IMG/VR virus record: IMGVR_UViG_3300027302_000019
Span: 1-33,131 of that record
Reading direction: 5' to 3' (one strand)
DNA: 33,131 nucleotides
Origin: a virus
The notes beneath the pieces are model-generated. The model was not told the origin of the DNA. It saw nothing but the letters and a program-made list of their open reading frames with translations, and did no database searches. The first letter of the stretch is position 1. Each line of letters starts with the position of its first letter. The position numbers and the translations under genes are program-made. Shown in pieces: positions 1 to 8,104 of the stretch.

Positions 1-757
1 CAGATAGACCGACAAATGACGTGAAGCGGTGCTGCAGCATTTGTTTTACTGCCGTCGGACTCCATTCATGCCAGCCCGGATACTCGCGACTTCCAAACGA
101 TTCCGACCAACTGTTTTTGATCCACGAATACGGCTCTCCGTTGTGATCTTTTCGCTCTGACAGGCACAACGCCGCTACAGAGTGACCACCACCACCTGGA
201 ACAAAGCTTTCAATGATCGCTTTGTTCATTGAATTGCCCCAAGAAATACCGGTATGAATTCCTCCCTGACCGGATCCAAGCCATGTTCGCCACTGTTCCC
301 ACGTCGTAATGTTCACAGCTCTGGCAATCTTGTACTTGCTGGCATTTTCACGCCAGTTGTTGTTTGGCTTAGCGCGAGTGTAAGACGCAGGATAGGGCCA
401 AAGCGATTCCTCTGGTAATCCAGTTTCGCGAGCAACTTTGACCCCTGATGAGACTACGCTGCCTGAGTCAGTCGTGATGTTGTTCACATCCTGAGCCAAG
501 ATGTACGCCGCCATTCGCGACAGTTGAATAATCTGTCCCTGCGTAGCAATGCAGTACAGCCACTCGAGATTAGAGGACAAAGAATGTCCGGCACAACTTC
601 CCATATTGCGCTGATTCTCGACCCGAATCAGTTTTCTCGGATCGAGTGACTGTTCAACATAGGATCCAACGAGACGCACGACATCATCAGCCCCTGTCAA
701 ACTGGCGATGAAACTACGGTCTTCCTGTTCCGGATCGTACCCTGTGAATTCACTCAT
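1..757 (-). CDS. Papain-like (C1-type) cysteine peptidase, 3' end cut by window edge
   Basis: A minus-strand reading frame starts with ATG at 757 and stays open to the window edge (252 codons seen). The papain catalytic pattern is complete. Gln49 sits six residues before Cys55 in the motif QRNMGSCAGHS, which is the papain oxyanion-hole/nucleophile spacing. His192 is in GGGGHSVAAL and Asn215 in WIKNSWSESFG, matching the papain H and NSW motifs. No signal peptide is visible. The start overlaps the stop of the upstream membrane-protein gene by ATGA (754-757), so the genes are translationally coupled. It lies downstream of a holin-like and a membrane protein, so I infer a lysis or wall/protein-degrading role. 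No classic endolysin domain is seen anywhere in the window. The fold assignment is firm; the role is inference. Confidence 0.85.
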   Translation of the reverse strand, partial: MSEFTGYDPEQEDRSFIASLTGADDVVRLVGSYVEQSLDPRKLIRVENQRNMGSCAGHSLSSNLEWLYCIATQGQIIQLSRMAAYILAQDVNNITTDSGSVVSSGVKVARETGLPEESLWPYPASYTRAKPNNNWRENASKYKIARAVNITTWEQWRTWLGSGQGGIHTGISWGNSMNKAIIESFVPGGGGHSVAALCLSERKDHNGEPYSWIKNSWSESFGSREYPGWHEWSPTAVKQMLQHRFTSFVGLS

Positions 758-1209
758 GGATTACCGCCTTCCAGTTCCGCAGCAAATTCAGCCTCAGCGT
801 TCTTTCCAATTGCCTCAGCAACCGCGTCGGTATAGCCTCCGAAATCGCTGTCAATCGTGCGGAATCGCTGTTTGTTGAACCACTCGCCAGCCTTCAGTCG
901 CCCCTCGTCAGTCGCACCATCAAACGGCTGTTCGGCGAGTTCCTTGAGCACTGCAATCTGCGTCACCCGATCAGCGTCGTAAGCCTGGCTCAAAACGTCT
1001 GACGGCTTTGGCTCTGGATTGATTTTCACACCGCCAGCAACGAACACGCCAACAACCACACCAACAACAGCAGCGACGATGCACCACAGTGAACCGACAA
1101 CAACCGATCGCTGAGCGACGGGTTTCTTACGTGCCTGTGCTTTTGGCTTCGGTTCTTTCGGCGCGGCAGGCTTGCGTTTTCGTGCCGCTGGTTTTTTTGG
1201 TTCAGTCAT
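754..1209 (-). CDS. Single-pass membrane protein of the lysis-type cassette
   Basis: The 151-residue product has a Lys/Pro/Ala-rich N terminus (residues 1-34), a strongly hydrophobic segment at about 38-60 (VVVGSLWCIVAAVVGVVVGVF) and an 85-90 residue mixed C-terminal domain. The basic N terminus suggests an N-in, C-out topology. Its stop overlaps the peptidase start by four bases, and it starts four bases after the holin-like gene ends. I do not recognise the family. A spanin-like or peptidase-anchoring role would fit the position but is only inference: there is no lipobox and no Rz-type coiled coil. The gene is real by coupling and composition. Confidence 0.7.
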   Translation of the reverse strand: MTEPKKPAARKRKPAAPKEPKPKAQARKKPVAQRSVVVGSLWCIVAAVVGVVVGVFVAGGVKINPEPKPSDVLSQAYDADRVTQIAVLKELAEQPFDGATDEGRLKAGEWFNKQRFRTIDSDFGGYTDAVAEAIGKNAEAEFAAELEGGNP

Positions 1210-1212
1210 GAT

Positions 1213-1419
1213 TTATTCCAGCGGGAGAAACGTGACGGCACGGAGTGCGATGTTCGCGATTGAGATAGCAACGACCAGCCCTGCAGCGAGCTGTGGATGT
1301 TCAGCGACAATCTGTTGTCCCTGCAGTGCAGTTATGACTGCGATACCTGCGGTGATGGTGTTGATCAAGATCGTCTTGGACTTGTACCACGACTTGACGG
1401 GTGGTTTTGGTGATGGCAT
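1213..1419 (-). CDS. Holin-like small membrane protein
   Basis: The 68-residue product begins MPSPKPPVKSWYKSKTIL and has two hydrophobic stretches (about residues 15-33 and 43-62). It ends in NIALRAVTFLPLE, a style familiar from small phage holin-like proteins. A longer frame starts at 1503, but I chose ATG 1419 because GGAGG lies eight bases upstream and the extra N-terminal residues look non-native. It sits between a coiled-coil protein and a membrane protein plus a cysteine peptidase, as expected of a lysis module. Holin is the likely role, inferred from size, topology and neighbours. A structural membrane protein is the alternative. Confidence 0.65.
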   Translation of the reverse strand: MPSPKPPVKSWYKSKTILINTITAGIAVITALQGQQIVAEHPQLAAGLVVAISIANIALRAVTFLPLE

Positions 1420-1420
1420 T

Positions 1421-1720
1421 TCAGTTGCCTCCCAGATAACTTGAAGAGTCTCGCCCCATTGACACTTTGAAAACGCGAGGCATCCGGAACGTAGATGCCT
1501 CAACGTGGCCCTCGATACGCCGTCTGGCTTTGTTGCCGATTCGATCGCCAGTGGCGTAGAGTTGATCGCGTTCTTCGCGAATCCGCTCGCATTCGTTTGC
1601 GATGTGAAGATCTGCGAGGCGTTCTTCTTCGGGAGTCTTTGGATTCAGGATCTCAGCATCGAGTAGCGAGATTCTCTGATCGAATGCAGCAGTCATTGAA
1701 GACAACCCGAACGCGTCCAT
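1421..1720 (-). CDS. Small charged, helical hypothetical protein
   Basis: This reads as a 99-residue protein, or 91 if the second Met at 1696 is used. Neither start has a strong Shine-Dalgarno sequence. Residues about 20-70 are rich in Glu, Arg and Ala (for example EERLADLHIANECERIREERDQ), suggesting an alpha-helical or coiled-coil protein. It ends one base before the holin-like start and overlaps that gene's ribosome binding site, which supports translation in one operon. No family is recognised. It is the first gene after the palindrome-rich non-coding region, so a promoter for the lysis genes should lie in or just above it. Confidence 0.5.
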   Translation of the reverse strand: MDAFGLSSMTAAFDQRISLLDAEILNPKTPEEERLADLHIANECERIREERDQLYATGDRIGNKARRRIEGHVEASTFRMPRVFKVSMGRDSSSYLGGN

Positions 1721-1927
1721 CGTGGGGATCTGCCACGAGACAGGCGTTAGGGGAGTTGCAGGATCGCAGATACCGAAATTTTGTCAATGGGAAAAATACC
1801 CGTGCGGTGAGTTGCGGTGAGTTGGCTGTACACTAGTTTTTTGGGATTGTCAGTGACAATCTGACCTAAGAGACAAAGAGAGGGGGAGAGAAGATGCCGT
1901 GAAAGAGGTGACAATCTACTAATTCCC

Positions 1928-1947
1928 CTCTCTCTCTCTCTCTCTCT
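1928..1947. repeat. (CT)10 dinucleotide microsatellite
   Basis: Ten consecutive CT units (GA on the minus strand) lie between two groups of palindromes in the non-coding region. The tract is prone to length variation. Purine/pyrimidine tracts of this kind can be unusually flexible and sometimes accompany origins or promoters, but nothing beyond its position supports that here. Confidence 0.9.
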
Positions 1948-2083
1948 ATCCCTTACCCATAAAAAGCCAATGTTTTATAATTACCTAAACTGCTTAAACA
2001 TCCTGTTTTAATTTTGAGATTGTCACTGACAATCTAGTGACAATCTGAAATTTGTCACTGACAATCTAAGAGCCAAAAACAGA

Positions 2084-2127
2084 AAAACCCCGGACCTGTG
2101 AACATAATGTCACCAATCCGGGGTTTT
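2084..2127. terminator. Intrinsic terminator after the replication operon (likely bidirectional)
   Basis: A perfect 11-bp stem, AAAACCCCGGA (2084-2094) with TCCGGGGTTTT (2117-2127), encloses a 22-base loop. T tracts follow on the plus strand (GTTTTGCGTTTTT) and on the minus strand (TTTTTCTG). It lies 27 bases past the stop of the primase/helicase gene, as expected for the terminator of the leftward early operon. Confidence 0.85.
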
Positions 2128-2154
2128 GCGTTTTTGATTGTCACAGAGTGTCAC

Positions 2155-4353
2155 TTATGTGTCACTCGTGTTTTTTGCCTTCCTGTACACTAGTCTTTTC
2201 GGTCCTTTGTTTTTTGGAATTTCTGATTCGATCGTAATCAGCCCAGACTTTTCGAGCTGATCCGCAGCCGCGCGGAACTCAGCCGCCGTGATCTTCTGAA
2301 ATCGCCTTGTCAGGTCTCGATGCTGAACCTGATCCAGTTTTTCGAGACAGTCGAGAATCTTCTTTGCAGCCATGTTTCGCTGAACGTCCACAACGTCATC
2401 CAGCAACAGATTGCAGGCACATCGGGAAAGAAAATTGGAGAGCTTGACAGCCCATTCAATATCCTGCTTTTCAATCTGAATGAAGTTCCAATCGGTCATC
2501 GATGGATTCTGAGCCAGTCTGGCCGCTCGATGCGTCATGGCAAGCTTCATTGTCCTGGCGGCCGTTCGGCACCATACCCCGGCTCGGAGTTCTCCTTCTG
2601 AATCCATTCTCTGGCGAATCATGGCACTGTGATCAGACCACCGGCTGAAAGCCTCATCACTCATCCGGATTGTTTCCGGAGCTGGGTTCTCGTTTATGTT
2701 TCCAAATCCTTTCGGCTGCCATTCAATCCACTGTTTGATTTTCTCAACCATCACCTGATTCGGCGGCTCGGTTGGACTGATCACCATTTCCGGGCGATTC
2801 TGGACCACGAAGAACGCCAGACGTCCAAACAGACCATCATCGACCTGATCTGCGGTAATCGACGTGAAAACCTTTGGAGTCGTCAGGCCGAGAAGACACA
2901 AGTGCGGCTGCTCAGTGCGGTTTTTCGCACCTGCTGAATGTGCTGCGCCACCGTAAGCCGTCGATGACTTGCCATACATTTTCAGCAGATGCGTTCCGAT
3001 CTGTTTCAGGTGCTGATTGGCTCGCTTGTCTACCAGTGACTCGAGCGTTTTCCCAAACTCATCACAGACCCAGATGCCGCACGGCTTCGCGTTCACTGTC
3101 GCTAGCAGTCCGTTTCCGGATTGCACGTCCGGAGGATGCGTCAGGTCGTAGCCTGTTGCTTGGAACAGTTTCAACATGGTCGTTTCACAGGATTCCTTGC
3201 CGGATCCAGTGGGAGCCATGACCACATTGTAATCATTCGTCCGAAGGTCGGTTTGGCTGCGGATCCGTCGCCCGAAGATCGTCTGACAGAAACTGAGAGC
3301 CGTTGCCAGTCCCATGATCGGAGACGGGAATTGTGAGACCGTTCGGTAAAACTCGTAGATTTCTCGCAGCAATCCAGACTGCGGAATCATCGCTTCCATG
3401 AATTCATCGGTGTCTGGTGCGTCTTCTTCGTCTTCGATCAATGCTGAGATATCAACAGTCACCTGTTTTTTTCGCCCGAGCACGTCTTCTGGACACAGGC
3501 CGAAGGCTGCTTTGACAGGATCGTCAGAGAACCGAGTGCAGCACAGGTAAGCGAATTTGTCGTAAGACGATTCTGGTTTGAGTGGCTCGCATGACGTGGA
3601 AAACACTCGCAGCGTTTTGGATCCTCCGAAATTCACTGTTCCGGAAATACTGCCTTTTGACTTTCCGGGCCTGTGCCAGTCACTGGCGTCACCGCGATTG
3701 CGAACGAACTTCCAGCCATCGGACGACAGGATCGACTCCCATGAGTGTGTTTGCTCAATAAAATTCCGGGCCTTCGTCAACAGTGAATCACCGGACAGGT
3801 AGCGAGGATCGACCGTCACAGCCTTTGCGGTCTTTTTCTCGCTGGTCTGCTTCATGTTTAAGAACATTTTGTAGATCAGTTCCGGGAGCGGTGCTGGCGA
3901 GCATTCCCATGGCGCGATGATCCATTCGTATTGTGCTCCACTTTCATGGATTGACGGTGGAATCACGCTCTGAGCTGCGTCACAGCCGAAGCGAAACTCA
4001 ACACCCATCATTCCGAACTTTGCACCTTCCAGTGCGAATTTCTCATCCCACTGAAACAGCCGGTGCGCCGATTTTGCAGAGCGATATGTCGGCGTGTTGG
4101 GATGGCCGCACTCTTCCATCCAGGACTCGACCAGCATTTCACCCTGATCGTTGTCGAACTCCAGATCAATAATCCCGGATTTCGAGCCCAGCAGAACACC
4201 GATATTGCAGCCATCAGGCCACGAGGCGATGACAGCGGGATCACTGGAGCATTTCGAAGGCCAGTCCTTTCCGAGGATCGAACCGGGGTTTTTGGATCCA
4301 CGATCCATGGGGCAGAGATGCCAGCCGGTTGCAATGAGGCGTGCGTCCATCAT
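2155..4353 (-). CDS. Primase-polymerase (Prim-Pol) / DUF3987-type helicase replication protein
   Basis: The 732-residue protein has two parts. The N-terminal about 170 residues resemble the bifunctional primase/polymerase domain: a GWHLCPMDRGSKNP opening, a metal-site-like IIDLEFD and a SAHRLF segment. The remainder resembles DUF3987-type phage/plasmid helicase proteins, with a P-loop APTGSGKES, an acidic IWVCDEF and the LLGLTTP block. It probably primes and unwinds DNA for phage replication. I chose ATG 4353 because it overlaps the upstream stop as TAATG and has an AAAGGGG sequence eight bases upstream; a longer in-frame start at 4377 lacks this. It is the last gene of the early operon, followed by a terminator and the TGACAATC palindromes that could be its origin. 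Confidence 0.85.
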   Translation of the reverse strand: MMDARLIATGWHLCPMDRGSKNPGSILGKDWPSKCSSDPAVIASWPDGCNIGVLLGSKSGIIDLEFDNDQGEMLVESWMEECGHPNTPTYRSAKSAHRLFQWDEKFALEGAKFGMMGVEFRFGCDAAQSVIPPSIHESGAQYEWIIAPWECSPAPLPELIYKMFLNMKQTSEKKTAKAVTVDPRYLSGDSLLTKARNFIEQTHSWESILSSDGWKFVRNRGDASDWHRPGKSKGSISGTVNFGGSKTLRVFSTSCEPLKPESSYDKFAYLCCTRFSDDPVKAAFGLCPEDVLGRKKQVTVDISALIEDEEDAPDTDEFMEAMIPQSGLLREIYEFYRTVSQFPSPIMGLATALSFCQTIFGRRIRSQTDLRTNDYNVVMAPTGSGKESCETTMLKLFQATGYDLTHPPDVQSGNGLLATVNAKPCGIWVCDEFGKTLESLVDKRANQHLKQIGTHLLKMYGKSSTAYGGAAHSAGAKNRTEQPHLCLLGLTTPKVFTSITADQVDDGLFGRLAFFVVQNRPEMVISPTEPPNQVMVEKIKQWIEWQPKGFGNINENPAPETIRMSDEAFSRWSDHSAMIRQRMDSEGELRAGVWCRTAARTMKLAMTHRAARLAQNPSMTDWNFIQIEKQDIEWAVKLSNFLSRCACNLLLDDVVDVQRNMAAKKILDCLEKLDQVQHRDLTRRFQKITAAEFRAAADQLEKSGLITIESEIPKNKGPKRLVYRKAKNTSDT

Positions 4354-4949
4354 TAACTGCGCCCCTTTACAATCCATTGAACGGCGTTGCCAGCCTCAGA
4401 CCAGCATCTTTGCGCAATCGCCGCAGCAGCTTGTTCGTCTCCCCAGCTCCCGTCGTATTTGCCGTGCATTCGCCCGTGATAGGATTGATTGCAATGGCAA
4501 AAATCTAATTCACCTAAATGGATAAACGGGGCTTCGTCCCAGTCGTCATAATCACGAAGCCATCCAATAGAACCGCCTTGCCCGACACCAAGCCATATTG
4601 GTGCGTTGCCAACAATTAAACATTCAAAGTCCCTGTCTTTGTAAACCCTTTCGGTAAATGTTCTACCATCGCCGTAATCATGAATTACCTCCTCAAACAT
4701 CACTGGCATTGCTCGATTAATCTTGTTCGCAATGTCGTTTGGGATCTCATAAACAGGCTTCACTTCAACCAGAATTTTCGAACTGTGTCCATGCAATAAA
4801 AAATCAGGCGACCATCCCGGCAGGTCGATTGGTTCATATTCATGCTTCCATCCGATCATGTCGAAAAAAGCAGCCCAGCGAGCTTCAAGCCGTGACCTAT
4901 ACTGCACTCCGTTGTATTTCGTTGGATGTGCTTTGATGGTGTACTTCAT
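4353..4949 (-). CDS. PD-(D/E)XK-type phage nuclease
   Basis: The 198-residue protein carries the pattern of small phage PD-(D/E)XK nucleases: Y-x-G-x-x-Y-RSRLEARWAAFFD (Glu22), then WSPDFLL (Asp49) and LVEVKP (Glu62 and Lys64). These residues form the metal-dependent catalytic core. The C-terminal half is rich in aromatic and acidic residues and is not recognised. ATG 4949 has GGAG seven bases upstream. Its stop overlaps the primase start (TAATG), and it follows the SF2 helicase closely, so recombination or replication-fork processing is the probable job. The exact substrate is unknown. Confidence 0.8.
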   Translation of the reverse strand: MKYTIKAHPTKYNGVQYRSRLEARWAAFFDMIGWKHEYEPIDLPGWSPDFLLHGHSSKILVEVKPVYEIPNDIANKINRAMPVMFEEVIHDYGDGRTFTERVYKDRDFECLIVGNAPIWLGVGQGGSIGWLRDYDDWDEAPFIHLGELDFCHCNQSYHGRMHGKYDGSWGDEQAAAAIAQRCWSEAGNAVQWIVKGRS

Positions 4950-4963
4950 ATTCAAACTCCATT

Positions 4964-6673
4964 TCAAAACGGCAGTTCTTCCCCGAACTCACTCAGAATC
5001 GGTTCACTCTGTTCCGGCACCATTTCCGGAAGCCACTCTTCCGGAATCTCGTCTGCGAATTCGCAGCTCTTCAGCCGGACGTATTTGCCTTCCTTCACGA
5101 TCGTGACTTTCACCGGCATTCGGCAGGCTCCACGATTCAGCAGTTCCAAAGCCTGATCAACCGTGTCCGGCACGTCTGCAATCGATCGAGCTTGCCACCA
5201 GAGACAGGCTTTCACCCGAGCAAAGCCAGAGTGTTGAATGCAGACCCATTCGCTGACGTGCTTTGCACTCAGGTTTCCTGTCGGGCCTTCCACCGGCTGG
5301 CACTCGTAATCGATCCGCAGCGTTGGTGGTGCTTCCGGATCGTTTCGCTTCAAGTGCTTGCCCCAGCGGCAGACCTCCACCAGCAGTTCTTCCGGTGGTG
5401 TCTCGCCCGTCAACTGTGATTCAGTGTCTGCTTTCGCCTGATGCCTGCCGGGAAACCGGAACCCGCATTCCGGGCATTCCGGCTCGCTTACGGAAACATC
5501 CAGTTTGCAGTTCGGGCATTCGCGCCCGCGTCCGTTCTTTTCTGCCGGCTCGATGGATCCGGGTTTCTGGCTTTTGGCCCGTCCATATTCCCGATCGTCC
5601 AGACTTCCATGGCGCTCGATGTTGTTTCCGAAATCTAGAACCAGACAGTTTGTTTTCGATTCGTGCTTTCGAAGCCCTCGACCGACCATCTGAGCAAACA
5701 AACCCGGTGACAGCGTCGCCCGGAGAATAGCGATTGCGTCGATGCACGGAGCATCGAATCCAGTCGTCAGGCAGTCAATGCTTACCAACCATCGCAGGTC
5801 ACCATCACGAAACCGTTTCAACGCTGTTGCACGTTCCATCGGAAACGAATCGCCAGTAACTACACCGACGTCCTCGCCAGTCAGTGTTCGCAGCCGGTCT
5901 GCCACGTTCTCTGCATGCAAAATTCCAGAACTGAAAACCAGAATCGACTTTCGGTCGTGGCACTTGTCAACGATCTCTCGGCAGGCTTCCAGCACCGTGT
6001 CATCACCACCGAAGATGCGCTGCAGGTCTGATTCGACGAACTCGCCCCCGCGCAGTTTCGCTGAACTGGTGTCAATTACCTGATCAGACGGCTTGTTTGT
6101 GATCTCGCAAAGAAAACCTTCCTTGATCAGATCGCCGGTGAACGCTTCAAAGCAGATCCGTTGAAAGAGTTTCTTTCGTCCACAGATCGGCCCTTCACCG
6201 GTTCTGAATGGCGTAGCCGTCAATCCAACAACTCTGGCCGCCGGGTTCAGTTCGATTACGTCACTGATAAACTGCCCGTACATCGTTTCATCGGATGACG
6301 ACACCAGATGAGCTTCGTCAATAATGATCAGTGACCGCTCACCGATTTGTGCAGCCTGTCGATACACCGACTGAATGCCGGCACACAAAATCGGCTGCTG
6401 AGTCTGTTTCGAGTTGAGCCCAGCGGAGTAGATCCCAACCGGAATCTCTGGCAACAGAATCCGGATCTTCTCAGCGTTCTGAACGATCAGTTCTTTTCGG
6501 TGCTGCAGGACGATTACCTGAGCCCCGAATTCAATGGCCTGTTTCGCCAACATGGCGATTACCAGCGACTTGCCCGCACCCGTAGGCAAAACCACGAGTG
6601 GGTTCCCTGGCTGAGTCGCAAGGTAATGCCATGCCGCGTCATTGGCTGCGGTTTGATACCAGCGCGGGTTCAC
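4964..6673 (-). CDS. Superfamily 2 DEAD/DEAH-box helicase
   Basis: The 569-residue protein shows the SF2 motif series: an N-terminal Q-like RWYQTAA, Walker A LPTGAGKS (Lys35), a motif Ib region, DEAH box IIIDEAH (119-122), motif III GLTATPFR, and the C-terminal RecA-like motifs DCLTTGFDAP and QMVGRGLRKH. A zinc-ribbon CPNC...CPEC follows at about residue 390-410, then a 140-residue tail of unknown role. Such UvrB/RecG-like helicases are common in phage replication operons beside Sak4 or RusA. It probably remodels DNA or drives branch migration. Its start overlaps the upstream coiled-coil gene by four bases (6670-6673). Confidence 0.9.
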   Translation of the reverse strand: MNPRWYQTAANDAAWHYLATQPGNPLVVLPTGAGKSLVIAMLAKQAIEFGAQVIVLQHRKELIVQNAEKIRILLPEIPVGIYSAGLNSKQTQQPILCAGIQSVYRQAAQIGERSLIIIDEAHLVSSSDETMYGQFISDVIELNPAARVVGLTATPFRTGEGPICGRKKLFQRICFEAFTGDLIKEGFLCEITNKPSDQVIDTSSAKLRGGEFVESDLQRIFGGDDTVLEACREIVDKCHDRKSILVFSSGILHAENVADRLRTLTGEDVGVVTGDSFPMERATALKRFRDGDLRWLVSIDCLTTGFDAPCIDAIAILRATLSPGLFAQMVGRGLRKHESKTNCLVLDFGNNIERHGSLDDREYGRAKSQKPGSIEPAEKNGRGRECPNCKLDVSVSEPECPECGFRFPGRHQAKADTESQLTGETPPEELLVEVCRWGKHLKRNDPEAPPTLRIDYECQPVEGPTGNLSAKHVSEWVCIQHSGFARVKACLWWQARSIADVPDTVDQALELLNRGACRMPVKVTIVKEGKYVRLKSCEFADEIPEEWLPEMVPEQSEPILSEFGEELPF

Positions 6674-7521
6674 CGGCCAACCCTCACAATCCGGACAATC
6701 TCAGACACACATGCCTGCACTTCGATCAGTGCCTGATCACCCCATGCTGGGGAACCAATCCGAACCAGTTCATCACGAGCATCCGTCAGCAGTGCCTCGC
6801 CAAACGCTTCGGCCTTTTCGATCTCCGGTTTCAGTGCATCCAGCCGAGCCTGTTCGGCTGCTTTCCGTTCGGCTTCCCGTGCTTCCTGTTCGCGTCGATC
6901 GTTCTCCTGACGGATACGGTTGATTTCAGCCCGTTCGGCTTCCAGTTTTTCGCGTTCCGCTCGCAGTGCTTCCGCTTCCGATCGGATTTTCTCCTGCCGT
7001 TCCCGCTCTTCCTGCAGTCGCTGCTCTGCTTTCGACTGTTCCGTTCGAAGCAGTGTTTCGAACCAGTCGTCCTCCATCGCCTCGATGGCTGCGATGTCGC
7101 AACCGCCGATTCCAATCGCAGCCAGCCGATTCAGTCGGCTCTGCAGTTTCTCCCGTTTCGCCTGTTCCTTGGCCTGCTTCTCACGCAGTTTTTCCGATTC
7201 GTAGTTCTCTTCCTCTGCCGATAACCGGCCTTCGATTGGTTCGATTTCGGCAATCAGCCGTTTGGCTTCTGCGTTAATCGCTCGCTGATACTTCAGAGCC
7301 CCTTCGTTCAGATCCTGCCGCCGTTTGTTGATCTCAAGACGCAATCGCTTTACCGTCTTGCGAGCTTCAGTGACGGCTTTGATGCCGACCGTCGCAACGG
7401 TCAGATTTCCAAACTCACGCACGTTTGCAATTGCCAGTTCGTCAGGACGAAACTCTGCCAGCGTTGATACGATCAACGCGTCTACAGGTGCCTGCGTTTC
7501 TTCGATTGTGATTTCACTCAT
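6670..7521 (-). CDS. Long coiled-coil protein of the replication operon
   Basis: The 283-residue protein has a globular N terminus (about 1-60). From about 75 to 235 it is almost continuously helical and rich in Glu, Arg, Lys and Ala (KREKLQSRLNRL, EERERQEKIRSEAEAL and similar), predicting a long coiled coil. A short conserved-looking C terminus follows. AAAGGA lies eight bases before the ATG. Phage recombination operons often carry DUF1351-like proteins of this appearance beside annealing proteins, but I cannot assign the family with certainty. Overlaps tie it to the HD hydrolase (7518-7521) and the helicase. Confidence 0.7.
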   Translation of the reverse strand: MSEITIEETQAPVDALIVSTLAEFRPDELAIANVREFGNLTVATVGIKAVTEARKTVKRLRLEINKRRQDLNEGALKYQRAINAEAKRLIAEIEPIEGRLSAEEENYESEKLREKQAKEQAKREKLQSRLNRLAAIGIGGCDIAAIEAMEDDWFETLLRTEQSKAEQRLQEERERQEKIRSEAEALRAEREKLEAERAEINRIRQENDRREQEAREAERKAAEQARLDALKPEIEKAEAFGEALLTDARDELVRIGSPAWGDQALIEVQACVSEIVRIVRVGR

Positions 7522-8000
7522 TTCAAAAATCCTTTCATGAGGTTGGTACGGTTTACAAATGCGTCGATCTGGTGAGCAACTCGCATGTCAGACCACATGC
7601 TGTGGTAGTGCTCCCAGTATTTGCGTTCGTGGTCACCCTGTTTGATGTCCATTCTCAGGACGATCGAATCGATGACGAGGACGCCAAGCTTTTCCTGAAG
7701 CAATGCATCACACAGGTTCTGAAAACGTGTGATGTCCTCGTGTTTGAACTTTCGAGGAATGTCACTTGTCAGGATCTCGTGAGCGTCGTGATACAAAGAC
7801 CACAACTGAACCTGTGCAGGCTGGCTTGACAGCCGTTCAAACAGATCCAGACTATGAGCAAGAACGGTCGCTTTCGGATGCTGTCCACCAAACCGGCCGA
7901 TTCGCGACAAGCATTCCGCAACCCATTGTGGATCGCTCGCGCATCGGTCAGACCACTCTTCCGGATCGTCGATGTAATCTGACCACTGTTTTTCAAGCAT
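7518..8000 (-). CDS. HD-domain phosphohydrolase (YfbR-like nucleotidase candidate)
   Basis: The 160-residue protein contains TVLAHSLDLFERL and LWSLYHDAHEILTSDIP. This is the H...HD pattern of HD-domain metal phosphohydrolases, closest in style to YfbR-type 5'-deoxynucleotidases. A later Asp in QIDAF could be the final HD ligand. It would adjust the deoxynucleotide pool during phage replication; that role is inferred from the family and the neighbours. I start it at ATG 8000, which has AGGAG five bases upstream; the longer frame to 8108 would run through a terminator hairpin. Confidence 0.75.
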   Translation of the reverse strand: MLEKQWSDYIDDPEEWSDRCASDPQWVAECLSRIGRFGGQHPKATVLAHSLDLFERLSSQPAQVQLWSLYHDAHEILTSDIPRKFKHEDITRFQNLCDALLQEKLGVLVIDSIVLRMDIKQGDHERKYWEHYHSMWSDMRVAHQIDAFVNRTNLMKGFLK

Positions 8001-8026
8001 GGCGACTCCTTTCAGGGGATAAAAAG

Positions 8027-8061
8027 AGCCCGGCAGTGAGAGCTGTCTACACTGCCGAGCC
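8027..8061 (-). terminator. Intrinsic terminator inside the early operon
   Basis: Read on the minus strand, CGGCAGTG and CACTGCCG pair (8057-8050 with 8038-8031) and the stem extends by about four further pairs including wobbles. CTTTTT follows (8026-8021). It lies between the DUF669 stop and the HD-hydrolase start, so it should reduce expression of the downstream half of the operon unless bypassed. A second perfect 8-bp hairpin (8071-8078 with 8085-8092) sits just upstream of it. Confidence 0.75.
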
Positions 8062-8104
8062 ACTCGTGATGCCGCTGCTACACCGCAGCGGCCGTCGTGG
8101 AGAT

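Larger units (their letters stand above)
1845..2143. repeat. Cluster of TGACAATC palindromes and half sites (iterons or operators)
   Basis: Full 17-bp palindromes GATTGTCA-S-TGACAATC lie at 1845-1861 and 2018-2034. A one-mismatch copy is at 2050-2066. Single half sites are TGACAATC at 1909-1916 and 2038-2045, and GATTGTCA at 2136-2143. Three dyads plus three half sites within 300 bases immediately beyond the 3' end of the primase/helicase gene suggest a replication-initiator or regulator binding region. The binding protein is not identified. Confidence 0.7.
1721..2154. other. 434-bp non-coding region between replication and lysis genes
   Basis: No convincing gene lies here. It holds a 10-base tandem duplication GCGGTGAGTT (1804-1823), several copies of a 17-bp palindrome built on TGACAATC, a (CT)10 microsatellite (1928-1947) and an intrinsic terminator (2084-2127). 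The 12-mer CTGTACACTAGT occurs at 1826-1837 and again at 2183-2194 inside the end of the primase gene. A TTGACA at about 1780-1785 on the minus strand has no convincing -10 box. The make-up resembles an iteron origin or an operator cluster. Confidence 0.6.

Noticed and set aside
1845-2143. A CRISPR array
   Set aside because: Repeats are only 17 bp, palindromic and irregularly spaced, and there are no cas genes. They are better read as protein-binding dyads.
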